A DNA stretch of 64,000 nucleotides from Mugil cephalus (lineage: Eukaryota; Chordata; Actinopteri; Mugiliformes; Mugilidae), in NCBI RefSeq assembly GCF_022458985.1, contig NC_061789.1, positions 15,532,357 to 15,596,356 on the forward strand, read 5' to 3'. The notes beneath the pieces were generated by a model that saw only the letters and a list, made by a program, of their open reading frames with translations, was not told the DNA's origin and ran no database searches. The translations under genes and the position numbers were made by a program. How positions within the stretch are numbered: the first letter of the stretch is position 1; the number at the start of each line of letters is the position of its first letter. Shown here piece after piece: positions 1 through 11,200 of the stretch.

Positions 1-555
1 GGCAGTTCCCACACGGCATAGAAGAGGCTCAAAATGGGAATCAAGCCATCATGGTCCCGTCCTTTCCGGTTCCGGGGACCTACTCCTGCGCAACCCATAA
101 TGAACATGGCAGTAGCGTCAAATACTTCATCGTCGTCGAAGGTCCAAGTAAGATACTGCAACTGAATTCATTCCATTTTTTTTTCACGCTCTCATTATTG
201 TCAATCACTTTTCATTGCTGTTGTTCTCCACTAGGTAGTCACCCCGGGACCACTGCTGGAATTTTAATGGCCGTGTTCTTTGTTTCAGTCTTTGTTTTGG
301 GATGCGTGGTCTATCACAAACAGAAAAAAAAAACTCGCGGGAGGGTCTGATGAGATAAACTGAGAGAGAATGTAACAAAACTTCCCATCTCCCACAGGGA
401 ATCTAACAACCTTCGCTGCCATACTCGGAGGATTTCTAGTCGTGGCAGTCCTGCTCCTCATCTTAGGTATATATACCGTGACTCCTGATGGCACGTTTTC
501 CTTCAACAAAGGCAACTATATCCGAGGACAGCCTACCTCATCTGGACCCGTATGA
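1..555 (+). CDS. ICAM-like Ig-superfamily adhesion protein, 3' end (partial)
   Basis: Only the C-terminal part is in the window. Bases 1-147 finish an Ig domain: frame 3 reads through a GTYSCATHNEHG F-strand signature, and the exon ends at a GTAAGA donor at 148. It closely resembles the last Ig domain of the gene at 3338-5005 (GTYTCTASN), so the two are tandem paralogues. Two downstream exons can each complete the protein in the same phase. Exon 235-350 encodes a hydrophobic segment (ILMAVFFVSVFVLGCVV) and a basic tail HKQKKKTRGRV, then TGA. Exon 398-555 encodes a second hydrophobic segment (FLVVAVLLLILG) and a tail ending SSGPV, then TGA at 553-555. ICAMs are single-pass leukocyte/endothelial adhesion proteins that bind integrins. 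The ICAM assignment rests on the paralogue and on synteny with cdc37/tyk2. The exact subtype cannot be told. Confidence 0.72.
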
Positions 556-3337
556 GGCTGAATTTTTAAATTAAAACTTTCATGGTTGTATCACTAATGT
601 GGATTTTTTTTTTCTTCTGTGGTGGACACTTACATGTTGCTTAAAGGCTGAGGGGCATTGATTGTTCTGCATGCTCAGTCGGCGCGTTCTGCTCATGCTT
701 GGCTGCTGCTGTTTTAATAACGAAAGCAAAATCCCAACCTTACTAAATCTCTGCTGATTAATATTGTTGTACTAACAAACCGCACATTTACAGTGTGGAA
801 GGTGTGTTTAAATGCACTGCGGTGACGGTGTACGTGCAGCAGGTCCGTTCCCGTACTCCACCCTTCCCTAGAAGCGTGACTCACTCTATTTAAATTTAAG
901 CTGCTGCCTGGTGACCGTTTTTGGTCCTCATCCCCCTCACAGCTGCACTCTCTTTCAGTTTTAGTTCAGCTTTAACTCCACCGTGCTGTAGATGCCTCAT
1001 TGGTGCAGCCGGAGTGTAAAAAAGTGGTGCTGCTCAGTCACACACCTCAAAAGCCGACCGGTTACCAAGGTGCATGTAAACACACCGAACGCAGGGGCAT
1101 TAACGCGATCAGTGGCACTGAATGTCTTCGCTTCTTCCAGATCACTGTTTTGGTTTTGTGGCTTGCACATTTACTGTATAGTTTGATCCAAGCTGCTTTT
1201 ATTTTCATGTTTGGAGGGGAAAAAAAAAAAAACCCGACAAACCCACTGTCTGCTATTTGTCCCGGTTCGAGCCATGGAAAAGAGCCACTTAGTAGTCTGA
1301 GCTACTGGTTGAGAGCACAGACTCCATGAGTAGAACCCAGAAGGGCAGCGCTTTATTAAAAACTGAATAACTGCACATTCAGGCCAAAGATCAGAGCAGT
1401 CAAACGGTTAATGCTTTTGGTGTGCATTTTTGCTGAGGCTATGCTGCACTCTTGTGGAATGTAGTTGACTTTGGTCATAATTCATAGAAGAAGGATCAGT
1501 AGCCATTGTTGCTTTATTGCTTGCATTATAGCTTTGTTACATATCCTTTTAATTCTACATTCTACAAGAAATACAATAGCTTTAACCCGGCATGGCCAAA
1601 TTTTAAGCCAGTTTTTATGTATTTATTTTGAATGCGTACTAATATTTTTTTTTCTTTGAGTAAAATGTATAGACTTTTTTTTTGTTGTTGGTTTTGTTGA
1701 GATTCCATGATGAAATTTATGTGCTATTTTTGTATGCACTGGTTCAGATTTCCAAATGTTTACTGATATGCACTGAGTGATCATGCCAGTTCTCTGAGGA
1801 TTCACACAGGGTATATGTTTTGTAATTTGAAATGATAATAATAATAACACTAACCAAGTTTTTTAGCCATGATTGAGTTTTGCACTAAATATGTGCCTTT
1901 TTCACGTAAAACGTGATTTGCCTTCTCGAGCCTGTACTTGAATGTAAGCACAAAGTCATGTATTGTATTAAAGGTGCAAAATGTCATTGCGTGGCTCATG
2001 CATACGTGTGGCTCATGCATATGTATGCATCAGTTGTTAGACGAGGCCAACTCCTCTCTCTGTGACTTCCTGAGGCAGAATACTGATTGAGGCAAAGTCA
2101 AACCCTGCCACCTTTTGTCAATCCCTTGGACCTCTGTCCTTCTCTCCATCTCTTTCAGTCTGGTTTACATTGTCAGTGCTGAGACTGCAATACTAATCAG
2201 TTCTAACCAAAGTGAATGTAAACGAGTGCTGTTCTGCCTTGCCTACATATATATAAACCTATTTTTCCTCTGAATCTGTGTTCCTTTTCTCACACACAAA
2301 GTACTGTTTGTGTATGCTCTCAGTGTGTTGCCATAACAACCTGGCAGAGAGGGTATTGTTCAGCTAGTCCTGAAGTTAAAGAAAAAAGAAAGATATTATC
2401 AATGCACAACAAGCAGAAGGAGTCTCGTACATGAGGCTGCAAGAGCAGGGAGCATACTGTAATCTACGCACTTGCATTCCCAGCTGCGCTTTCCACAAAT
2501 ATAGCAAAAAGTGTCGGATTACTGTCTCACTTGCACTTTTGTGGCGGCCGGAGCTAGCTGAAGCGCTGTGTAGAATTCTGGGCACAGTGGGACTCCCACA
2601 AGCTCCATCCTGCACAAGACCAATACTCCTGCCTGCTGGGATTTCACAAAGCACGGAGGCCAGGAGCAGTAGGAGACGAGCACGCGAGAGGAACTAAAAA
2701 CAAGCCTTTTCTCCTCAGCCAGTCATGGTCTGTTGCAAAAACAAGAGCTAAAGTTAATGGTCAGATACCGTAGAATAGATCCACGAGTGCCAACCCGTCT
2801 CCACGTGATGTATTAAACGTAGATCCGATGTTTGTGGTCTATTTTCTAGGAGACTGTTCAGACATGGTTTAGAAGTTCCAGGGGGAAAAAAAGAAAGTTT
2901 CAGTTGGGCTACAGATGTAATTTTATGACTGGATCTTGATTATACAATCATTTGCATGTAAATTTAAATGTATTACATCCAAAAACACAGTAAGTTTAAA
3001 CTCTTTATTGGAAATGAACTAAAAAGCCTAGATGTGTTCATCTCATTTCTGTGTGCGTTCTTTGACACTCGCATCACTCTAGTAGGCCTATACTTTTCTA
3101 ACAAAATGCTACAAGTTGAGTGCAGTACAAAGCACTGAGCTGGTGTTATTTATTCAGGGGCCTGCCACCTGTTAAATTTCCCTCTTTCCCATTCACCCGC
3201 CACCCCCAAAAGTCAGCTGGGAGGGAACTATGTTTTGTTCCACTATAGTTCCCTGCAGAGTTGCCAAGGCTGTTGAAGTTGGAATTTTCTGCCTTTCGCC
3301 GCCTTGATCCAGTGCAGAAATCAGAGCCGAAAGTAAC
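556..3337. other. 3' UTR and intergenic spacer between the two ICAM-like genes
   Basis: AT-rich sequence without a convincing coding exon. An ATTAAA hexamer at 1967-1972 is a reasonable polyadenylation signal for the upstream ICAM-like gene, giving a long 3' UTR. Short open frames here lack homology that I recognise. The last ~150 bases before 3338 should hold the promoter and 5' UTR of the next gene, but no TATA box is seen. Confidence 0.5.
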
Positions 3338-5005
3338 ATGGGAAACAACTTTCTGGGATGGATTCTTGTGTTTTGCCTGTTTTGTTCAGGTAAGATGTTG
3401 TCTTCAATGTGTTTTTTTTTTTTTTTTTTGGAAAACAGTGAAGAACAGGCTGATGACTGTCAGTACAGAACATTAAAGGAGGTTAGAGGAGACTAATTAG
3501 CGTCACATAGATTGTAGGTCTAAATTAACAACCCGTTTTGTTTATGGCTACACCTTTGGGAAAATCTGCAAGTGCATGTTATGATGGGCTGCTAACTGAA
3601 ACAAAAAACACTGAAGCATGCTTGATTACTGGATTTTAAAAAAAAAAAAAATTGCAGAAAAAACAAACTGGATGCAGAGCCAGATATAAATAATGGTGTT
3701 CTTAAAAACGTTAGACCATTTCACATGTATTACTTTTGACTTGCGTTTGTTGAAACAGGGTTATGTAATATCCTGCATGGGCTTTTATGCAGGATATATG
3801 AAAGTGAAAGGCAATAACTAGGGGCTGTAATGATATTGATGATGATGATGATGCTGATGATGCTGTGTGTCTTAGTGTCAGGTGAAAGTTGCTCCCTAAT
3901 CCTCAAGCCCTCCAGGGTGGTGGTGGGCTTCGGGGACCCCGTGTCGGTCAGCTGTGAAGCTGCTCGCCCGGTACGAGTACTGGGCTGGGAGTCGGCCATC
4001 AGCGCCACACACACACAAGAGGACCGGTCTGTCCAGTGGAAGGTGGACAGTCTCATTGACTGGATCGAGGAGCCCATTTGCTATGGGGTGTTCTTCACAG
4101 CTCCGAGACAGTGTGAGGAGAAACTCAACCTTGTACTCTACAGTGAGTCACCCAAAAACGATGCTAAACCAAAAATACGAGTGAATGACTGAATGTGAGC
4201 TTATTTCACTGACTTTTCGCTGTTTCATTGATTTAGAAACTCCAGATAGCGTCTCCATCAGACAGGTGAACCACACTGGCCCCATGGTGGAAGGAAAAGA
4301 GTACCAGCTGCTCTGCGAGGTTCAGAACATTGCTCCTGTTCAGTATCTCACCCTGAAGTGGTACAGAGGGCAGACAGAGGTTTATAAACACTCCTTCTCT
4401 GAGCTCACGTCTTCCTCCCCTGTCCAAGTGTCCTCCATCCTTGTCATTACGCCAACCAAAGCTGAGAACGGAGCACAGTATAGGTGTGTCGCAGAGCTGG
4501 AGCTTGGACCAGAGGGACCACAACCGTCACCTTCTGTGGCTTCTGAGCCTCTTAATGCATTTGTATATTGTGAGTCATGAATGTATTTTCAAGCTTTTAA
4601 GACAAGTTCTCACATGTTCGCCAAAACCGCGGAATGATGCGTTTGATGTCTTCTCTAGCTCCCCCAACATTCCTCAGTCCCGATCCAGAGATTTTGGATT
4701 TCACGGCGGGAGATGAAATCACCTTAAACTGCACTGCCACAGGAAACCCAACACCTGTATACAGCTGGCAATCCTCCCAGCCAATACCGGAGAAGATAGA
4801 GGATGGAGCGGTTGTCATCTCTTCCTCACTGCTCCCAGGGACCTACACCTGCACCGCCTCAAATACACTGGAGAAGAAGAGCAAGCAGTTCACCGTCAAG
4901 GCAAAGACCGAAGGTGACTTAAAGGTGCGTTGCTGCACGCTCCAGTTGTCTGCTCACACTTGAAACCTAACCCGCGTCTTCTGTCACTTTGATTTAGGTG
5001 TTTGA
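3338..5005 (+). CDS. ICAM-like protein with three Ig domains, no membrane anchor seen
   Basis: Exons by splice sites: 3338-3389 (start MGNNFLGWILVFCLFCS, a signal peptide), 3876-4142, 4237-4569, 4659-4913 and 4998-5005. All internal junctions are phase 1, as usual for Ig domains, giving about 304 aa. Domain 1 (about 20-106) carries VVVGFGDPVSVSC and LGWES, typical of the ICAM N-terminal domain, and an ICYGVFF strand with extra cysteines. Domain 2 (107-217) has LLCEV, LKWYRG and AQYRCVA. Domain 3 (218-302) has ITLNC, YSWQ and GTYTCTAS. After domain 3 the next acceptor (4996-4997) leads to GV and TGA, and reading on into the intron also stops soon. No transmembrane helix follows, unlike the upstream paralogue. 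Family role: integrin ligand in leukocyte adhesion. A secreted form is inference. Exon 2 has two acceptors 6 nt apart (3876 or 3882). Confidence 0.8.
3835..3864 (+). repeat. GAT/GCTGAT trinucleotide tract
   Basis: A short imperfect GAT repeat lies in intron 1 of the second ICAM-like gene. It ends about 12 bases before the exon 2 acceptor, in the place where a polypyrimidine tract would normally be. Confidence 0.7.
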
Positions 5006-5656
5006 GGCTAAGCAGCCTTGAGTCGGGATCAGAGGACCACAACGGTACACACAGGAAATCCCACTATAGGATTGCTGCTGCTTTGGAGATGGAAATGCAT
5101 GGAAATGCAGTCATGACTCAATGGATATTTATGAGGAACTCCTTATCATCCACGATTAGGTCTTGTAGAGGAAAAAGTAAATAAATAGATAATTTGTTAA
5201 TTTGTCAGTGTTGGTTTAGGATATAGCTCACTTGTCATGCTCTCCATTTGACATTCTGTACCTAATTTATATATATTTTTAACTAGGGTTACTTTCCTAT
5301 TAATGAAATGATCTTGTAATATTGTGTAGCTACTCTTGAAATAGCATTTGTGACTAGAAGCAGGCCATCGCTGTAAATACGAACCATGTCTTAGTTTTCT
5401 TATCTTTATCAATAAAAGTTCGATTAAAACTGTTGCCACTCACTGATATTATACATATAGACTTTAATTTAGATTATTATTATTATTATCAATAATAATA
5501 ATAATAATATCATTGTCTGGCTTAGGCCTTTTTACTGCGGTGTAACAGTTCCATGAAGCTTCAACGAGTCCATGATAAGATCCTGCCGAAACATCACGTT
5601 CAGCTCTTTCTCACACGCGTGGTTTTTGCCTGAGTAATTCTTCAACCGACCGCAAG
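5006..5656 (+). other. 3' UTR of the second ICAM-like gene and cmc4 upstream region
   Basis: No coding exon is supported after the stop at 5003-5005. An AATAAA at 5411-5416 is a good polyadenylation signal. The stretch 5473-5510 is ATT/AAT-rich simple sequence. From about 5540 onward the region leads into the cmc4 promoter. Confidence 0.6.
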
Positions 5657-5840
5657 ATGTCGAAGGATATGTTTTCTCAAACTTGGTTGGTTGTCGACGT
5701 GTCACGTGATCAAAACACTGCCCCGTACAGGAAGTGGCGTTCCGCGGCTGACGTTTGCGAACGACCTTTCATCTGGGACCTTATTACCGGTAAATATTAC
5801 GTCCCTGACAAATACAGTCAACAACATCTAAAAAAAAGAC

Positions 5841-6127
5841 ATGCCGCAGAAAGATCCATGCCAAAAGCAAGCATGTGCAATTCAGACGTGCCTACAAGGT
5901 ATTTAAATTGGTCACTTGAGTGCATTTATGTGTTGTTAAGTCCGCAAGAGTCTTCCTGTGTCTACTTCGTCCTCCCCCCTCCTCCCGCAGCTAACAAATA
6001 CAACGAGAATATGTGCCAGGATGTGATCCGGGAGATGCGGCGGTGCTGCAAGACACATGCTCGGAACTCCGTCTGCTGCTCCGGGTTCAAAGACGCGGAG
6101 GCTTCGGAGAATGAAAGCAGCACGTAG
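5841..6127 (+). CDS. cmc4: Cx9C motif-containing protein 4 (mitochondrial p8)
   Basis: Two exons: 5841-5898 (MPQKDPCQKQACAIQTCLQ) and 5991-6127 (ANKYNENMCQDVIREMRRCC... to TAG). Joined they give 64 aa; the mammalian protein is about 68. The N-terminus MPQKDPCQKQAC is almost the mammalian CMC4 (p8MTCP1) sequence. The cysteines form two antiparallel-helix CX9C-type motifs, and this family folds by disulfides in the mitochondrial intermembrane space. The true reading frame in exon 1 differs from the long open frame that covers the whole locus from 5657; that frame is right only in exon 2. An ETS-type site (ACAGGAAGTGG) lies near 5727. Overlapping AATAAA signals lie at 6219-6229. Confidence 0.93.
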
Positions 6128-6218
6128 CTCCTACGGCGCGTATTTGGATGTTTGGAAAGAGAAGAATTGCATCATTGTTGGTTTGACTGTGTGACGTTAT
6201 ACTGTCTGCTGCTTAAAA

Positions 6219-6229
6219 AATAAAATAAA
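6219..6229 (+). terminator. Polyadenylation signal of cmc4
   Basis: Two overlapping AATAAA hexamers about 95 bases after the stop codon, followed by a T-rich stretch. Confidence 0.8.
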
Positions 6230-7900
6230 GTCGTACTTTTTAATCAGTATAGCACCATCTGTCGGTTTGAGCAAACCGGACTGGCCTGCAGAGCAATTGT
6301 TTTTTACTTAAAATTTCAGGGTGCCTCTGAATTCAGCAGTGTGGAGTTTAATCATTTTCATTTCACATTGGACACCCAGTCCAGATATCCAGCATGATTT
6401 CTTTCCTCCATTGGGATCTGATGTGACACGTGGGATGGGCTCCAGCAACCCGCGCGACCCGAGTGAGGATAAGTGGTGGTAGAAGATAAGATGAGATCTG
6501 AAGTGCTTTCAAAGTGTTCCTTTCCCTCCCAGAAGTGTTTACAACCGTGCAAAAGATTGAGTGGGTGCGTAGTTTGGAAGAATATGAAACCATACACAGA
6601 CGTCCAACTAGAATTTAAACAGGTATTTTTTCTCATCGCTACTAAAAGCTGTATGCGCCCTGAGGCCTGTCGCCACACCCATCGTGCTCTGATGAGCAAA
6701 CCGTTAAATGGATGCATTCATTCAAGAGATGATTTACTGATGCCATTGTATTGTTATCTTCTTATGAAGAGAAACATGCCAGTGCCCGTCAGCGAGAAGC
6801 TGCCAGAACCGTTTTATGCTGTCTCTTGTTAAAAGCTATACCTATAATAAACATTAAGAGGTATCATTAATAGGCTGTACATTATACAGTACATAGAGTA
6901 TTTTGTGGCATGCTCCACACTTTTTAAAAGTACAGGGCTCCCTCTTCTGGCAGTTAGAACAATTACACTATCTGCAATCTTAATGTAAGAGTCATATTGT
7001 TCTCAATCTGTAGTGAATACGACAACCAAATTTAGCAATACAAATGTTTTGTAGACAATAGGTAAAGCAGTTCTACAGAGCGCCTTTACAAAAACCTGGT
7101 TGCACTTAAACAACAAAATCTTTGCCAAACCAAAAATGAATGCACATAATTGTAAAATGGTAGTACATATCAAACTTCCCAAATCAACAATGAAATTCTC
7201 GCCAAAATACTAATAATAATGTTCTCTGTGTGATTACATTTTCAGTTTCAAGAAGTTTTGTTTTAATCAAAGAAGACAATAAATACCTCTACATTAACAT
7301 ATTTATCAGTATTTTAGACAATGTATTGCAGCGTCAAAGTGAAAAAAAGACAAGTGTAAAGCAGAATAAACCAGTTTATATATTTAACATCATCCTCAAA
7401 TATATAAAAAAGAAACACAGTCAACAACTGTGAGTCTAGATAAATATCCAAAAATTAATACTTAAAACACAAAATATTTGGTAAGATACTTGGTAAGAGA
7501 CTGAGGCATAACTTTGTGAAATAAAATAATAAATTTCATTCATAACTTACTGAAGATTTAGTATTTTCCACTTACTTGAAATAATATTTGTGTATATTTA
7601 CACCAAAATATTACATTTACCAAATAAGATATTTCTTTGAAAAGTGCATTCGCTGTATGTTCATATAGACAGGCTGTAGAGAACGTTGCTTAAGGTTATT
7701 CATTTATTTATTTATTTTTCAAAATAGGAACATAATATATATTTAAATAACAATCAGCTTGTCAAAGGAAAAAAATAGTCAACTTAGAAATTAAGACAGA
7801 ATACAATTATTAGGGCCGAATAACAAATAGGAAAAGGGTATATATACATTCAAAATGAAAATAAAAATAAAAAAAGGGGTTTAAGGTCCTTATTGACTGT
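6230..7900. other. Intergenic spacer between cmc4 and cdc37
   Basis: AT-rich and gene-free as far as can be read. It contains one recognisable interspersed repeat fragment (about 6425-6495) and a short TTTA repeat near 7699-7716. The open frames here are short and lack familiar motifs. Confidence 0.6.
6425..6495 (+). repeat. Fragment of a common teleost interspersed repeat
   Basis: The text GGGATGGGCTCCAGCAAC, CGCGACCC, GAGGATAAG and AGAAGATAAGATGA resembles the widespread fish repeat tail of the form 'GGATAGGCTCCAGC...CGCGACCC...AGGATAAGCGG...AGAAGATGGATG'. Recognised from memory, not by a search; class uncertain. Confidence 0.6.
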
Positions 7901-7930
7901 ATCATAGCCAAAAGCTCTTCCGCTTTCCGG

Positions 7931-7982
7931 TGACGTGAGGTGACGGAGTGACGTACTGTGACGGAGTGACGTATTGACGTCA
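7931..7982 (+). promoter_or_regulatory. Array of six TGACG (CRE/ATF) half-sites upstream of cdc37
   Basis: TGACG starts at 7931, 7941, 7949, 7959, 7967 and 7975, giving spacings of 10, 8, 10, 8 and 8. The last copy is a full palindromic CRE, TGACGTCA (7975-7982). Two near-identical 18-bp units (TGACGGAGTGACGTACTG and its TATTG variant, from 7941 and 7959) show that the array grew by tandem duplication. It sits about 240-290 bases before the cdc37 start codon. TGACG is the half-site of CREB/ATF bZIP factors. Binding is inference. Confidence 0.75.
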
Positions 7983-8222
7983 AGCGGAAATTTGCAGCAG
8001 CAGTTCTTTCTAGAATTCTTTAGCAGTTTCTCGCTAGCCCACAATAGGGAGGTCTCTCTCGGCCAAATACAGCCTAACGCAAATACACATTTGTGAGAAG
8101 TGTAGTGTCCCTTGGACGTATTCTTATTTGACTCAAACTTCTTGATAGCTTCGTTTAATTCTCGAACTTAACCGAGTCACCTTCCAAGCTAACACCGTTA
8201 GCATTGGATTCTTATTGGCAGG

Positions 8223-11200
8223 ATGTCTCGGATAGACTACAGCGTGTGGGACCACATTGAGGTGTCAGACGATGAAGATGAGACCCATCCCAACATCGAC
8301 ACACCCAGCCTTTTCAGATGGAGACACCAGGTGCAGCAACATGTCTTTTGCGATTAATCTAAATATGTTTCAAGCTAATGAAATCGGTGCAGTTGAATTC
8401 TTGTTTACTTCGATGATGGATACATTTTGACATGACACTTTTAAGTAGGTACAAATTATATGCCCTTTGTAGTTGGTCTGAGAGTATATGGAAGCATTAC
8501 GGATTTTCATGCTAGTTACAGAGCATGAAACTCTTGCCCTCTCTTGTGGCTGTGTGACATTTTATAATATTTATTCTGCAGGCACGTGTTGAAAGAATGG
8601 AAGAATTCCAGAAAAAAGGTGAAGACATAAAGAAGACACTCAACGAATGTCGGCGTAAGCTGGCGGAGGCACAGAAGAAAGTAGAACAGCTGAACATTTC
8701 AGACTCAGGCGATGCCAAAGCAGAGCTGAGCAAAGCCCAGGCTGAGGAAAAGAAACTGAGAAAAGAGGAACGGGAGTGGACGAAGAAGATGGATGACCAC
8801 AACCGGGAAGAGAAGAAGATGCCATGGAATGTTGACACGCTCAGCAAGGATGGTTTCAGCAAGGTGAGACAATTAAAGTTGCTTCAGAGAAATCCAGTTT
8901 TCTAACCGACTTTACTTTCTACACCCCTACAACTGAAACTTCACTATAGTAGTATAATAGTAGTATAGTATAATCACTGTTATTATTTTAGCTTTTTATT
9001 TATGATTATCAGGCAAGTGTACAAAAAAGTATTTCGGCATTTTAATCATTCTGTTGATAAAAATGGAGTTCTGTGGCATTGAGGATCAAGCTGCGGTTTT
9101 TCCTACGCAGTTACCAGAAGGTATTTGTTGCGGTGAAATTAGTTTTCTATTTAAAATAACGTGCAAGAGTTAAAATCCTAAGCTTGAGTGTATTATTTAC
9201 TCACTGGACCCTATGCAGGCCCTAATGCTGTAACATGACAAGTGAAAAACATTTACAGGAATGATTTCCAGCAGTGTGCATCACGACTCTCTCTCAATAA
9301 GGTTTTTAATGATTATTGTCTGCCCTTGTCCTCAATAGAGCATCGTTAATGTCAAACCTGAGTCTTCTGAAGAGACTGAAGAAGAGAAGGAGCAAAAACA
9401 TAAAACCTTTGTGGAGAAACATGAGAAACAGATCAAACATTTCGGTAAGGATCATTATATTGACATCCATAAACTGCTGATATTTACCCCTTTGTCACAG
9501 GGTGAAAGTAGTGATGCTCCATCATTTCTCTCGTATTACAGGTATGTTGCGACGTTGGGATGACAGCCAGAAGTACCTTTCAGACAATCCTCATCTGGTA
9601 TGCGAAGAGACTGCCAACTACCTGGTCATCATGTGCATTGATCTTGAGGTTGAGGAGGTAAATATTAAAAATATGTTTGTTATTACTTCCTTCTACATTC
9701 ATGTCCGTGCAGTAATATTCCAGGTGTTGCAAGTATATTAAGGTTACTTTTATCGATTGTAACTTGGGTCTCTCATCGTTCTGCCACTTCTTGTTTTCTT
9801 ATGCAGAAACATGCATTGATGGAGCAGGTGGCTCACCAGACCATCGTCATGCAGTTCATTCTAGAGTTGGCGAAAAGCCTCAAAGTCGACCCCCGTGGTT
9901 GCTTCCGTCAGTTTTTCGCTAAGATTAAGGTGAGTAAGTGTGTTTGAATGTAATCAGTCTAACAAAACATGTATCGTTTTTAACCAGAAGAACTGAACTA
10001 GGGACTAAAATAGTTTTCAGATTCTTTTCTTTGTTTCTTATATTAGGCAAATAAGTATAATGATCAATTTCTGAATGAGCTGAAGAAAGAGCAGGGCCTG
10101 TTTTTACACCCGGAGGTATTATACAGTAACTAAAATAAAGTCTCCTGGGCAGGGCGAGGCAGCTTTATAGCATATTTCATTCACAGGGCAACTCGAGGTG
10201 CTTTACATTAAAAATGGTGAAGACATACAATGAAAAACAAACAAACATTGAAGAAAAACAAGGGTTATAATCAATATGTTATGGTAGGAACATTAAAAAG
10301 ACATATAGGGGTAAAAGCTAGACTGAAGTAGGGCATAAATAAGGAGTGGAGAATTTCTTTAAAATGATTACAAAACAAAATGCTAAAGTGCATTTAAAGA
10401 GCTCACCCATGAACACTTGAAAAGAGAAAAGTTTTTAGCTTGGATTTAAAAAACAAGTTCACACTCAGAGCCGATTCCACTTCTGTTGGTAGTTTGTTCA
10501 TCTGTGTGCAGCATAACATCTAAATGCTGCTTCACCCTGTTTGGTCTGAACTCTCAACTCAACTGTCTGACCTGAATCCATAGATCTCAAAGCTCTGCTA
10601 GATTTATATTCAGTTGTTATGTCAGTGATTTGTAGACGGGTAGCAGAACTTTGACATCTGTTCTACAGCTGACTGGGACCTTTGTGTAAAGACTTCAGAA
10701 CTGGAGTGATGCGCTCTGATCAGCAGCTGTTGATCAGCAGCTGTTTTATGCTCTTTTGGGGGAGTCCAGTCAGAAGACAGTTACAGTAGTCTAGTCTACT
10801 GGAGATGAGCTTCTCCTTGTCTGTTACAGATATAAAACCCTTCACTCTGGATAGGTTCTTAAGTTGATAGAAAGTTGTTTTGGTGATTGATTTAATATGA
10901 CTGCTGAAGGTCAGATCTGAATGTATCAGTACACCAAGGTTTTAGATTTGGTCTTTGGTTTTTAGCCACAGCAATTTGGTATTTAGTAACAGCAGACCTT
11001 TTGTCTTTCGTGCCAAACACTGTTATCTCTATTTTGCCCTAATTAAACTGACGGAAATTGGTTCATCCAACCTGCTCTAAACACTGACGCAAGGACTTGA
11101 TTGAGTAATATAGTCATTTGACAGTGCATGATATGTCTCTGTGTCATCTGCATAGCTATGATATGCAACATTAGAATTCTGCAGAAATTGACCTAAATGC

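Noticed and set aside
5657-6127. A single 156-codon open frame across the cmc4 locus
   Set aside because: Only its 3' part is real (cmc4 exon 2). In exon 1 the correct frame starts at 5841 with MPQKDPCQKQAC and is joined by splicing.
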